Shown here one piece after another: positions 15,207 through 21,286 of a DNA stretch of 22,846 nt; within the stretch, counting starts at the first letter, position 1; every line of letters starts with the position of its first letter. The translations under genes and the position numbers were made by a program. The notes beneath the pieces were generated by a model. The model did not search any database and was not told where the DNA came from. It worked only from the letters and a program-made list of their open reading frames with translations. Origin of the DNA: a virus; the IMG/VR virus record IMGVR_UViG_3300020034_000070, positions 1 to 22,846 of that record. One strand, 5' to 3'.

Positions 15207-15394
15207 GCGTCCTCCAGGTCCTGTTGAAACGTGTCGAGTAGAAACGTCGCGCTCGGGCAGAGGAGCAGGTACTGCGTCGGCGCCAGCGGGTCCGCGTAGT
15301 TGACGACGTGATGCGCCGCCTTCGTGCGTCCGCAACGCGCGCAGGTCTCCGGCACAGGGGCGGCGACAGGAACAGCGGGGGTCTCAGGGGTCAT
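15203..15394 (-). CDS. Small Cys/His-containing phage protein
   Basis: 63 residues, starting three bases after the large-terminase stop. After a Pro/Ala/Val-rich N-terminus it contains CARCGRTKAAHH, a possible zinc knuckle with a later Cys (LLCPSATF) that may supply another ligand. It ends with a short acidic helix. Function unknown; coupling to terL and to the next zinc-ribbon-like gene suggests a shared role. Confidence 0.6.
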   Translation of the reverse strand: MTPETPAVPVAAPVPETCARCGRTKAAHHVVNYADPLAPTQYLLLCPSATFLLDTFQQDLEDA

Positions 15395-15397
15395 GCA

Positions 15398-16882
15398 TCA
15401 GCTCCAGCGTGCCGGGGGCACATGCGGGGCGGCCACGCGGCCACTCGCCGGCGCCACGGCGCGCGCAAAGGTCAGGAGAAAGGCGTCGGAATCATCAGGC
15501 GACGCTTCGCCACGCGCCTGAATGTCGGCTTTGCTCTCGATCACGAGCTTCCCCGCCTGGTTGATGTGATAGCCCGCCAGACAGAGCTGTTCGCAGAGGC
15601 GGTCTTCGTCGGGAAGGCTCCCGAGCAGCAAAAACTCCTTCCCTTTCGCGTGGATGAACGCCCGCATGTTGAGCTGATGCGGGTCGGGACTCTCGCCGCC
15701 GAAGTTGATCTCGTAGACGTTGGTGAAGCCCATCGACTGCAGCCGCACCACGATCGCGGCGCCGAACGCGCTGTCGATGAACATCGCGGCGAGCTGGTGG
15801 CCAGGGCGGCGGTCGCTGAGGAGCTCCGCACAGAGGGCGATGCGCGCCGAGCGGTCCGGATCCTTGTCGCCGGCCATTCGGATCGGCGGGAGCACGTCGC
15901 CGTTCAACCCTTGGCGGAACCGAATGACGTTCCACGCTTTCCCGCCGCCACTGACGTCGAAGCCCGCGATGATCGGGTCGTCTTTCAGCGCGACCATCGT
16001 GCGGTGCCGCGCCTGGTCGACGCGGGCCTTGTCGATGTACTGGAGCTCACTGGCGGAGGGCGCGTAGCCGAGCACGCGGACCTTTACAAAGTCCGACTCG
16101 ATCCCGTGGTCCTCGATCCACTGGGCGATGAGGGCTTTATTCGTGAAGCGCGACGTGCGCGAATCGACGCGGCGATGGTTCCAGCGTGCGGCCTTCGAGC
16201 CGAAACACACGCGGTAGAACTCGCCGGTGTTGCGGACCATCTGGCCGCCGGCAAAGAGCATCGGTTCGCCGTCGGTCAAGCCGCCGTACGCGGTGACCCA
16301 CACTTCGTCCGGGACTTCCGACGCTTCATCGAACCAGTACCAGGAGGTCGAGCGCTTCGCGTGCTGGCCGGCGAAGGCCTGCGCGTTCTGCTTCTTGCAG
16401 GTCTGGACCTGCACCTTCCACGTGTCCGGGAAGTCCTTCGAGTAGATGCCGCCTTCCATGATGTCGAACCACGGGGCGGTGATACAGAGCTTCGTCCAGA
16501 ACTTGATCGCCGGCCACGTGCGCGATTCGAGCTGCGTATAGGTGCCGGCCGTGACGGTGCCGTCCGAATGCGGACGCGTCGAGAGGATCCAGTCGGAGAC
16601 CCACGAGCCTTGCGCGCCTTTGCCGACGCCGTGGCCGCTGGTTTCGCTCATCAGGATCGGCATCACCGGCGTGTGGCCGTCGAAGTGACGGGCGGTCACT
16701 TCCGCGCCGAGCGCCGTCAGGTATTCGATCTGGTTGTCGTCGGGCCCGGTCTCCTGCTGGAGCGGCCCGGGTTGCCCCCAGGGATACGCGCCCATCACGA
16801 AGCGCAACGGATCGTTGCGGCAACTGGCGACCCAGTGCTCGATCTCGGCTTCGACGGTGGCCGCGGTCAGCGCCTGACTCAT
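15398..16882 (-). CDS. terL: Terminase large subunit (packaging ATPase-nuclease)
   Basis: 494 residues. The N-terminal ATPase has the Walker A-like loop GHGVGK at residues 83-88 (SETSGHGVGKGAQ), the adenine-side segment LQQETGPDDNQ near 41-51, and Walker B WYWFDE at 181-186 with catalytic E186. The C-terminal RNase H-like nuclease shows its acidic triad: D309 in IIAGFDVSGGGKAWNV, D370 in AAMFIDSAFG, and D464/D466 in SPDDSDAF. TerL cuts concatemeric DNA and pumps it through the portal. ATG 16880-16882 overlaps the stop of the putative small terminase (ATGA). All key residues are present, so it should be functional. Confidence 0.95.
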   Translation of the reverse strand: MSQALTAATVEAEIEHWVASCRNDPLRFVMGAYPWGQPGPLQQETGPDDNQIEYLTALGAEVTARHFDGHTPVMPILMSETSGHGVGKGAQGSWVSDWILSTRPHSDGTVTAGTYTQLESRTWPAIKFWTKLCITAPWFDIMEGGIYSKDFPDTWKVQVQTCKKQNAQAFAGQHAKRSTSWYWFDEASEVPDEVWVTAYGGLTDGEPMLFAGGQMVRNTGEFYRVCFGSKAARWNHRRVDSRTSRFTNKALIAQWIEDHGIESDFVKVRVLGYAPSASELQYIDKARVDQARHRTMVALKDDPIIAGFDVSGGGKAWNVIRFRQGLNGDVLPPIRMAGDKDPDRSARIALCAELLSDRRPGHQLAAMFIDSAFGAAIVVRLQSMGFTNVYEINFGGESPDPHQLNMRAFIHAKGKEFLLLGSLPDEDRLCEQLCLAGYHINQAGKLVIESKADIQARGEASPDDSDAFLLTFARAVAPASGRVAAPHVPPARWS

Positions 16883-17310
16883 GGCTGCTCGCGGGCCAGC
16901 GTGGACATCAGGCGCGCGACGCGGGCGTCGGCTTCCTCACTGCGCACCTTGATCTCCATCGGCTGTTCCTTGGGCTTGTCCAAGCACCGATTCATCAAAT
17001 CGGTGAACGCCTGGACGCTCGGATCCTTCTCCCAGACTTCGATGATCTCTTCGTCCTTGCCACGTTTGCGCCGCGCCATCGCTTCGGTGACGCGAATAAA
17101 CTTCCCGGTCGAGGCCTGGCGCGTCACCAGGTAGCGGAGCCCGCGCGCGTGGGCGATCTGCGCCTCGAGGAGCGGGGCGAGCTGCGCGGTGATCAGCACG
17201 CGGGCCACTTCCCGTGCCGCCTCTTTGCTCAGCGTCGCCTGGCTCTTGGCGCCCTTGGGCCGCCCGCCCTTTTTCCCATTCGCGCGCGCACTGGCCGCCC
17301 GCGCGGTCAT
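16879..17310 (-). CDS. Putative small terminase subunit
   Basis: 143 residues from ATG 17308-17310; the frame opens earlier (17409), but the extra part is Arg-rich and unconvincing. The N-terminus ARANGKKGGRPKGAKSQ is a basic, Gly/Lys DNA-contact segment. A helical body follows (LSKEAAREVARVLITAQLAPLLEAQIAHARGLRYLVTR, seen in parts), then TGKFIRVTEAMARR and a charged C-terminal helix. I recall similar proteins annotated as small terminases directly upstream of terL. No classic HTH is evident, so DNA recognition by it is an inference. A 145-bp gap with two palindromes precedes it. Confidence 0.65.
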   Translation of the reverse strand: MTARAASARANGKKGGRPKGAKSQATLSKEAAREVARVLITAQLAPLLEAQIAHARGLRYLVTRQASTGKFIRVTEAMARRKRGKDEEIIEVWEKDPSVQAFTDLMNRCLDKPKEQPMEIKVRSEEADARVARLMSTLAREQP

Positions 17311-17455
17311 CGGTTTAGAAACCCAGGAACCCACCGCTCGCGGAGATCCGTCGCGACGAGTGTCGACACGCGCGGCGCGGTAACTCGCGCCTCGGGTGCG
17401 TGGGCCCACGGCAACGCAGGCGCCACTCGACGATCCACGCGAGCCAGGACCGGGG
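17311..17455 (-). promoter_or_regulatory. Leader of terminase operon with two palindromes
   Basis: This gap holds a 12-bp palindrome CGTGGGCCCACG (17399-17410) and a 10-bp palindrome GTGTCGACAC (17360-17369), the latter also present at 18299-18308. A gap in an otherwise overlapping gene string, just before the packaging genes, is a reasonable place for a late promoter or control site. I see no clear sigma-70 -35/-10 pair. Confidence 0.35.
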
Positions 17456-17824
17456 TCATCGCGTTCGGACGGCGGCGCCCTTGGTGGGCTTCACCGTGGC
17501 GGAATAGCTCGTGTCATAGCGATCGACGCACTGGTCGATCGTCTCGACGTCGACGCCGTTCGAAAGCAGGAGATCGCGGCTGATGTAGCTGTTGCCGGCG
17601 CGTGCGTGGTGCGTGACGTCGTAGCCGTTGCAGCTCACGCCTTCGTTCGAGGCAAAGCCGGCGGCCACGAGGAGGACGTCGATCGCGTCCCGGGTCGCCT
17701 TCTCCTCTTTCGCGAGGAGGGTGAGCGGCTCGAGCTCTTTCTCGAGCTTGCGCTGCTTGCGGACCAGGGCCGGCAGATTGAACAGGCCCGGGAACGCGAG
17801 AAAGGTACCGGTCGGCAGGCTCAT
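17456..17824 (-). CDS. Conserved phage protein of unknown function
   Basis: 122 residues from ATG 17822-17824 (ATGA overlap); a much longer upstream frame is a shadow of the previous gene. It opens with SLPTGTFLAFPGLFNLP, then a charged helix (KQRKLEKELEPLTLLAKEEK) and an alpha/beta C-terminal half containing NGYDVTHHARAGNSYISRDLLLSNGVDVETIDQC in parts. The layout of a helix plus a small domain in which a strand precedes I-S-x-x-x-LL-x-x-GV resembles small phage proteins encoded near packaging genes. No motif points to an activity. Confidence 0.65.
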   Translation of the reverse strand: MSLPTGTFLAFPGLFNLPALVRKQRKLEKELEPLTLLAKEEKATRDAIDVLLVAAGFASNEGVSCNGYDVTHHARAGNSYISRDLLLSNGVDVETIDQCVDRYDTSYSATVKPTKGAAVRTR

Positions 17825-18057
17825 GCGGGCACCAGGTCGTAATGCTCCGCGAAGTACGCGGCGTCGATCGGATAGATGTCTCCGGGAGTGGTGACGTTCA
17901 GGTAGTCGCCCGGAGTGACGCCGATCCAGGAGTCGTGGAGCTGGTTCCACACGGTCCAGCGTTTCTCCGTGAAGCGCACGCGCACGGCGGGCGGCAGGTC
18001 CGTCTCGGCGTCGAAGCGCACCACGTCGACGAGGATCGGTTTCTTGATGGCCTTCAT
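17821..18057 (-). CDS. Small conserved phage protein, PGDY-motif type
   Basis: 78 residues, with ATGA overlaps at both ends. It follows a pattern widespread in phages and prophages: an N-terminal K-K-P-I strand (KAIKKPILVDVVRFDAE), a central tryptophan region (WTVWNQLHDSW), a VTPGDYLNV turn, then GDIYPIDAAYFAEHYDLV, in which a tyrosine-proline-containing strand is followed by an F-x-x-x-Y helix. No biochemical role is known to me. The start is fixed by the overlap with the preceding frame. Confidence 0.75.
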   Translation of the reverse strand: MKAIKKPILVDVVRFDAETDLPPAVRVRFTEKRWTVWNQLHDSWIGVTPGDYLNVTTPGDIYPIDAAYFAEHYDLVPA

Positions 18058-18155
18058 TCACTGCCTTTGGAATGGTGCGCGTCCGCCGCGGCGCACAGCG
18101 CCATCAGCTGCGCCTGCTCGAACGCGAGCTCGCGCTCCAGGTTGTCGATGCGCAT
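18054..18155 (-). CDS. Small coiled protein, 33 residues (start uncertain)
   Basis: From ATG 18153-18155 it reads RIDNLERELAFEQAQLMALCAAADAH, a single amphipathic helix, and ends in an ATGA overlap. The same frame is open upstream to 18272, directly after the stop of the XRE gene, and that part also looks coding (RGPDILERLPDGTHANRSRSLV), yet has no ATG, GTG or TTG. Either translation begins at an unusual codon, the XRE stop is read through, or a start was lost. Confidence 0.45.
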   Translation of the reverse strand: MRIDNLERELAFEQAQLMALCAAADAHHSKGSE

Positions 18156-18272
18156 GACGAGACTGCGGCTGCGGTTCGCGTGCGTGCCGTCAGGCAGGCG
18201 CTCGAGAATGTCGGGGCCTCGCCGAATGTAGGTGCGTGCGGGTGGGGATGCCAGACCCCGAGTGTGGTCGGG

Positions 18273-18662
18273 TTAGGGCAGGACGGTCAGATCAGGGCGT
18301 GTCGACACGCCACGGACGATCGGCAGGACGACCGGCAGCACCGGGGCCCGGGTCACGTGCAGCTGGAGGATGAGGCCGAAGGGGTACAACAGCCGGTTGA
18401 GCGTCGAGAGCTTTGGATCGACGCGCCCACATTCGATGGCCGTGACGGCGTGGCGATCGAGGCCGGCCAGGTCCGCGAGCTGCTCCTGCGTCCAGCCGAG
18501 GCGCTCGCGAATGCGGAAGAGCATCGCGCCAAACCGCGTGGTTTGCGCCTCCTGGAGGATCTGGAGGTCGGGGTTGTCGTCGGCCAGGCGACGACGATCA
18601 GGGGCACTCGCCGGGCGGGGGCGACGACGATCGGCCAACCGCACCTGTTCCACGGGGTCCAC
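18273..18662 (-). CDS. XRE-family transcriptional regulator
   Basis: 129 residues from GTG 18660-18662, though other GTG starts within the first codons are possible. An Arg/Pro/Asp-rich N-terminus precedes a canonical HTH_3 domain at about residues 44-100: GAMLFRIRERLGWTQEQLADLAGLDRHAVTAIECGRVDPKLSTLNRL, seen in parts. The turn AGLDRHAVTAIE is where the recognition helix begins. The length and C-terminal hydrophobic tail resemble small phage repressors or antitoxin-type regulators. A perfect 10-bp inverted repeat lies about 50 bp upstream and is a probable autoregulatory operator. The neighbouring genes do not look like a toxin. Confidence 0.85.
   Translation of the reverse strand: MDPVEQVRLADRRRPRPASAPDRRRLADDNPDLQILQEAQTTRFGAMLFRIRERLGWTQEQLADLAGLDRHAVTAIECGRVDPKLSTLNRLLYPFGLILQLHVTRAPVLPVVLPIVRGVSTRPDLTVLP
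18296..18311. promoter_or_regulatory. 16-bp palindrome in the XRE gene
   Basis: GGCGTGTCGACACGCC is a perfect 16-bp palindrome near the 3' end of the XRE coding sequence. Its core GTGTCGACAC recurs at 17360-17369 ahead of the terminase genes. It could be a binding site; chance in GC-rich coding DNA is not excluded. Confidence 0.35.
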
Positions 18663-18712
18663 GGGGTTGCGCGTTCGATGCGCATATCGTGGGCCAACAG
18701 ACGACCTGCGGA

Positions 18713-18741
18713 CGAAGTTGCACCAGATAAATGCAACTTCG
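18713..18741. promoter_or_regulatory. Putative operator: 10-bp inverted repeat upstream of XRE gene
   Basis: Arms CGAAGTTGCA (18713-18722) and TGCAACTTCG (18732-18741) are perfect complements around a 9-bp AT-rich spacer. The element lies between the stop of the upstream gene and the XRE start. In RNA it would form a stem, but no U-tract follows, so an operator is preferred over a terminator. Confidence 0.5.
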
Positions 18742-18759
18742 CGCGCTCAGCCGGACGAT

Positions 18760-19125
18760 TTACGCGGGCGGCGGTGCGGCCGCGGGCGTGTTGGCGACAA
18801 TCGCCGACGCGAGGGCCTGCTGTTGCGCGTCCAAGTCCGTCGCCAGCTTTCGCAGCGCCGTCGGATCCGTCGCGTTGTCCCGAATCAACGTCGAGAGCTG
18901 CCCGAGGAGGACCGTCGCGCTCTCCATCACCGTGCCTGTTTCTGTGACTTCCCGCTGAACCTCGGCGAGTTCTCCGGCCATGTGGACCTCTCTGACGGCG
19001 CTGGCGAGCGCCAATTGGTGTAAGTAGTCGACCCCGGTGTTGATCCGACGCAGGAGGTGCAGCGACTCAGCGGAGGGATCCGATGGGAAGTGCACGTCGA
19101 CTTTGATCGTGAACACGGGAGCCAT
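18760..19125 (-). CDS. Conserved phage coiled-coil protein
   Basis: 121 residues. The N-terminal 30 form a strand (FTIKVDVHF), then a helical stretch LLRRINTGVDYLHQLALA. The C-terminal 75 match a widespread phage pattern of helical coils: EVQREVTETGTVMESATVLLG, QLSTLIRDNATDP, ALRKLATDLDAQQQALASAIVANTP, ending in Pro/Ala. Proteins with this A-x-A-I-x-ANTP ending are common in phage genomes and remain uncharacterised. ATG 19123-19125 is the only good start; a 51-bp gap precedes it. Confidence 0.7.
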   Translation of the reverse strand: MAPVFTIKVDVHFPSDPSAESLHLLRRINTGVDYLHQLALASAVREVHMAGELAEVQREVTETGTVMESATVLLGQLSTLIRDNATDPTALRKLATDLDAQQQALASAIVANTPAAAPPPA

Positions 19126-19176
19126 GATGCGCCGGATTGGCGGCGACGGTGTGACGATCTGCGGATCAGCCGGCGC

Positions 19177-19278
19177 TCACCACTGCATCCCCGCGAGCCA
19201 GACGACCAACACGAACAGCCCGAGGCCGACGCCCGCGTAGACCCCGTGCACGATCACCCGCGCCGTCGCGACGGTCAT
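19177..19278 (-). CDS. 33-residue single-span membrane peptide
   Basis: ATG 19276-19278 lies four bases after the stop of the upstream membrane gene, with GAGGGG immediately before it. The 33 codons read MTVATARVIVHGVYAGVGLG then LFVLVVWLAGMQW: one continuous hydrophobic helix. Its position directly after another small membrane protein suggests a linked pair, perhaps envelope or lysis related. Too short to assign by family. Confidence 0.5.
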   Translation of the reverse strand: MTVATARVIVHGVYAGVGLGLFVLVVWLAGMQW

Positions 19279-19282
19279 CCCC

Positions 19283-19498
19283 TCACAACCGCGGCGCTCG
19301 CACGGTCCCCGGGAACGATCCCCCGTAGAACGCCCCGACCACGATCAGCACGATCACCAACACGATGAGCGCGTAGATCACGTTCCCGTAGGGCTGGAAC
19401 GCGGCAAAGGGCGGGGTCGACAAGATCGCACGGACCACGCCGAGCACGGCGCCGGCGACCAGCAGCACGACGATGAGCCAGATCAGCAGTCCAATCAT
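19283..19498 (-). CDS. Small two-span membrane protein (Thivi_2564-like)
   Basis: 71 residues with two hydrophobic helices, about 2-24 (IGLLIWLIVVLLVAGAVLG) and 40-61 (VIYALIVLVIVLIVVGAFYG), joined by a short proline-containing loop (STPPFAAFQPYG). The pattern, with the second helix preceded by PFG/PYG, fits the small phage/bacterial membrane family named after Thivi_2564, as I recall it. Its function is unknown; a holin-like role is possible because of size and topology, but no lysis enzyme is seen next to it. Confidence 0.7.
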   Translation of the reverse strand: MIGLLIWLIVVLLVAGAVLGVVRAILSTPPFAAFQPYGNVIYALIVLVIVLIVVGAFYGGSFPGTVRAPRL

Positions 19499-19517
19499 GG
19501 AACGAGCTTACGCCCCT

Positions 19518-19739
19518 TCACACCGCGCCCTTCAAGGCGATCGCCGCATTCGCAGTCATCACCGCCTCCCGCAGCAATCGGATCGCCGCCTGCTGATCCG
19601 CACAGGCCGGGGTGCATTCCAGAATGACCATCGCCAGTTGCTTCGCCGCCGCTCGTACGGCGCCGTAGTGCATCGGGTCGTCGCCGCTCGGCGCGTGGTA
19701 GGTGAACACGTCCTCAACGTTCGCTTTCGTGACGGGCAT
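19518..19739 (-). CDS. acb2: Acb2/Tad1-family cyclic nucleotide sponge (anti-CBASS)
   Basis: 73 residues, the usual length of the family. The pattern matches the Acb2 hairpin domain: an N-terminal VFTYHAPSGDD (F12, Y14, H15), a tyrosine then a helix YGAVRAAAKQLAMVILECTP (K33), and a second helix SADQ-like (ADQQAAIRLLREAVMTANAAIAL), which is the most conserved part. Acb2 proteins form hexamers that bind cyclic di- and trinucleotide signals and so block CBASS effectors; relatives may affect other signalling defences. The ribosome site AAGGAG lies 7 bases upstream of ATG 19737-19739, one of the strongest in the window. Assignment is by recalled pattern only, so binding specificity is not determined. 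Confidence 0.85.
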   Translation of the reverse strand: MPVTKANVEDVFTYHAPSGDDPMHYGAVRAAAKQLAMVILECTPACADQQAAIRLLREAVMTANAAIALKGAV

Positions 19740-19750
19740 TGGTTCTCTCC

Positions 19751-19987
19751 TTACAGAATCATCCGGAGTGGGTACGCCTGGTCGACCTCGGCCGACGGCG
19801 GCCGCGTCTCCTTCAGCTCCCGCTCGAACTGGGAACTATCGAATTCCTTGTGGACCGCGATCCGGGTGATAAACGCGTGGACCGCGATCCCGCTCTCGGT
19901 GTGCCCTTCCCAGAGGCGAGCGGGAATGGTGCCGGTTGGCGTCACCAGGTCGACGATCTTGTCCGTGCTGTCCAGTGTCACTTTCAT
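19751..19987 (-). CDS. Conserved small phage protein of unknown function
   Basis: 78 residues. The sequence MKVTLDSTDKIVDLVTPTG, then PARLWEGHTESGIAVHAFITRIAV, then SSQFERELKETRPPSAEVDQAYPLRMIL, follows a pattern I recall as widely distributed in phages: a strand with a T-D/N residue, R-x-W-x-G-x-T-x-x-G, and a Pro-Ser near the C-terminus. No activity is known to me. ATG directly follows the HNH stop (TAGATG), with GGAGG upstream. It stands immediately before the Acb2-like gene. Confidence 0.7.
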   Translation of the reverse strand: MKVTLDSTDKIVDLVTPTGTIPARLWEGHTESGIAVHAFITRIAVHKEFDSSQFERELKETRPPSAEVDQAYPLRMIL

Positions 19988-20404
19988 CTAGGCCTCCAGC
20001 TCCTCAAACAACGATCGCATCATCGTCCCCAGTTCCCGATATCTGGCCGCGCGTCGCAATTGCCACGCGTGCGTCACGTTCCCTGAATGCGTGGTCCAAC
20101 TGAGATTGTCCAACTGGTTGCGGCCCTTCTGTCCGTCTTCGTGATTGCACAGGCGTCCCTCCGGAGGGTCCCGGAAGGCGATCAACATGAGGCGATGGAC
20201 GTACCGCAACACCGGCTTCCCCTCGGGCAAGACGATCGAGACGCAGATGTAGCCCTTCTTGTTGGGCCAGGTGGCCACGTCGAAGTCCTGGTAGCGGACG
20301 CGTCCCCAGGTGGAGACGTCGTACGACGGCGCTTCGAGGATCGGGGCCCACTGTTCGGAGGACATGCGTGCACGCTGATCGACCAGGCTGACAGACGAGG
20401 TCAC
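19988..20404 (-). CDS. HNH homing endonuclease (NUMOD4-type)
   Basis: 138 residues from GTG 20402-20404 (GTGA overlap); an ATG at codon 14 (20365) is an alternative and starts exactly at the NUMOD4-like motif, EQWAPILEAPSYDVSTWGRVR. The HNH nuclease core follows: VHRLMLIAF with H70, LCNHEDGQKGRN with H88, and NQLDNLSWTTHSGNVTHAW with the expected asparagines. All key residues seem present. Such freestanding enzymes are mobile genes that cut cognate DNA lacking them; here it lies in the small-gene operon, overlapping its upstream neighbour. Its target is unknown. Confidence 0.88.
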   Translation of the reverse strand: MTSSVSLVDQRARMSSEQWAPILEAPSYDVSTWGRVRYQDFDVATWPNKKGYICVSIVLPEGKPVLRYVHRLMLIAFRDPPEGRLCNHEDGQKGRNQLDNLSWTTHSGNVTHAWQLRRAARYRELGTMMRSLFEELEA

Positions 20405-20598
20405 TTCTCATCGGGCTCCTCGCCACGCGCGGCCGTTGGCTGGATCGTCTGCTCGTGCGACCAATCGATCAGCTCGCGAATCGGCCGGCCGAGAAATCTG
20501 GACGCGCTGAGCGGCTGATGCGCGATCCAGTCCGCGAACAGCTCGTCGAGCGCCCGGTGCAGCCGGACGTGGTGTGCGCGGTGTTCGGCTTCCGTCAT
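20401..20598 (-). CDS. Small conserved phage protein
   Basis: 65 residues, overlapping neighbours as ATGA (upstream) and GTGA (downstream). Helical throughout: RLHRALDELFADWIAHQP, then SASRFLGRPIRELIDWSHEQ. The D-E-L-x-A-D-W-I-x-x-x-P and PIRELIDWSHEQ patterns are familiar from small uncharacterised phage proteins. It probably works with, or is co-regulated with, the gene just upstream, which is frameshifted here. Confidence 0.65.
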   Translation of the reverse strand: MTEAEHRAHHVRLHRALDELFADWIAHQPLSASRFLGRPIRELIDWSHEQTIQPTAARGEEPDEK

Positions 20599-20909
20599 GA
20601 CGTCTCCCGTCCACGGGCGTAAGTCTCCAGCTCCTCGTGAATCCGCTGCAGCATCTCGACGCCCTGGTCCTCGGTGATGTCATCCGGGCCGACGCGCTGC
20701 ATCAGCTCCAGCATCGACGCCGCGCCCGCATAGAACGCCGGTTCAAGCGTCGCGCGCACGTTGGGGTCGTGAATGTCGACCCCATACGGCGTGAGTTTCG
20801 CCGACGCGTACAACCGCCACAGGTCGCCGATCGTCCGACCGGCGAGCACCTGCCCGTGGATGCCCGTGGATGCGATCGAACTGCTGGCGCCGCGTCTCGC
20901 GTTTCGCAT
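20595..20909 (-). CDS. Small phage protein, N-terminus frameshifted by tandem duplication
   Basis: The open frame here is 104 residues, with a conserved-looking body: GQVLAGRTIGDLWRLYAS, YGVDIHDPNVRATLEPAFYAGAASMLELMQRVGPDDI and a C-terminal helix, seen in parts. A better start is ATG 20947-20949, preceded by GGAGG and followed by TRQQRRSQERADAKRETRRQQFDRIHG, a typical N-terminus, but in another frame. A 10-bp tandem duplication (20851-20870) separates the two; removing one unit gives a continuous 114-residue protein. As it stands, the product would be the shorter one from ATG 20909 or nothing. Confidence 0.65.
   Translation of the reverse strand: MRNARRGASSSIASTGIHGQVLAGRTIGDLWRLYASAKLTPYGVDIHDPNVRATLEPAFYAGAASMLELMQRVGPDDITEDQGVEMLQRIHEELETYARGRETS
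20851..20870. repeat. 10-bp tandem duplication
   Basis: TGCCCGTGGA is present twice in tandem (20851-20860 and 20861-20870), followed by another TG. It breaks the reading frame of the small protein spanning 20595-20949. Confidence 0.9.
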
Positions 20910-20992
20910 CGGCCCGTTCCTGACTGCGCCGCTGCTGCCGGGTCACCATTCAGAGCGCCTCCAAGTCCTTCCGCCAGCGCACTGCGCGCCGG

Positions 20993-21286
20993 TCACATGA
21001 GTCCTTTGCGCACCAGCCGCTCTGTCGCCGCCTGCAGGCTCACCGGATCGTCGGGGTCGTATTCCTCAATGCCGGTGGCCATCGCGCGCACGTTGGCCGG
21101 CAGGACGCTCCCCGTCGGCATGAGCACGAGGATCGGTTTATCGAGGTAGACCGCGAGCCCCAGCTGAATGATCGGGATCACCTCGTCGACCATCCGCTCG
21201 TTCCACAACAGGCAGAACCCCCGGCTGCCGCTGAGGCCTTCGAAGGTGCGGCGGGTCGCCTCGCGCAGCGCCTTGTCGATTTTCAC
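20993..21286 (-). CDS. Nucleoside deoxyribosyltransferase-fold-like phage protein
   Basis: 97 residues from GTG 21284-21286 (GTGA overlap). The middle reads RGFCLLWNERMVDEVIPIIQLGLAVYLDKPILVLMPTG, seen in parts, followed by LPANVRAMATGIEEYD. This pattern, helix then G-x-A-x-x-x-DKPI-strand, resembles the part of nucleoside 2-deoxyribosyltransferase-like folds that carries the catalytic glutamate in E-x-G-x-A. Here a glutamine (IIQLGLA) stands where that glutamate would be, so catalysis is doubtful and nucleotide binding is more likely. The family resemblance is a hypothesis. Confidence 0.55.
   Translation of the reverse strand: MKIDKALREATRRTFEGLSGSRGFCLLWNERMVDEVIPIIQLGLAVYLDKPILVLMPTGSVLPANVRAMATGIEEYDPDDPVSLQAATERLVRKGLM

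Noticed and set aside
15308-17134. 608-codon open frame on the plus strand opposite the large terminase
   Set aside because: Antisense shadow in GC-rich DNA: composition is rich in Arg, His and Ala, there is no recognisable domain, and the minus-strand frame is an unmistakable terminase.
18353-18736. 127-codon minus-strand frame overlapping the XRE gene
   Set aside because: Other-frame shadow; the HTH domain is in the 18273-18662 frame.
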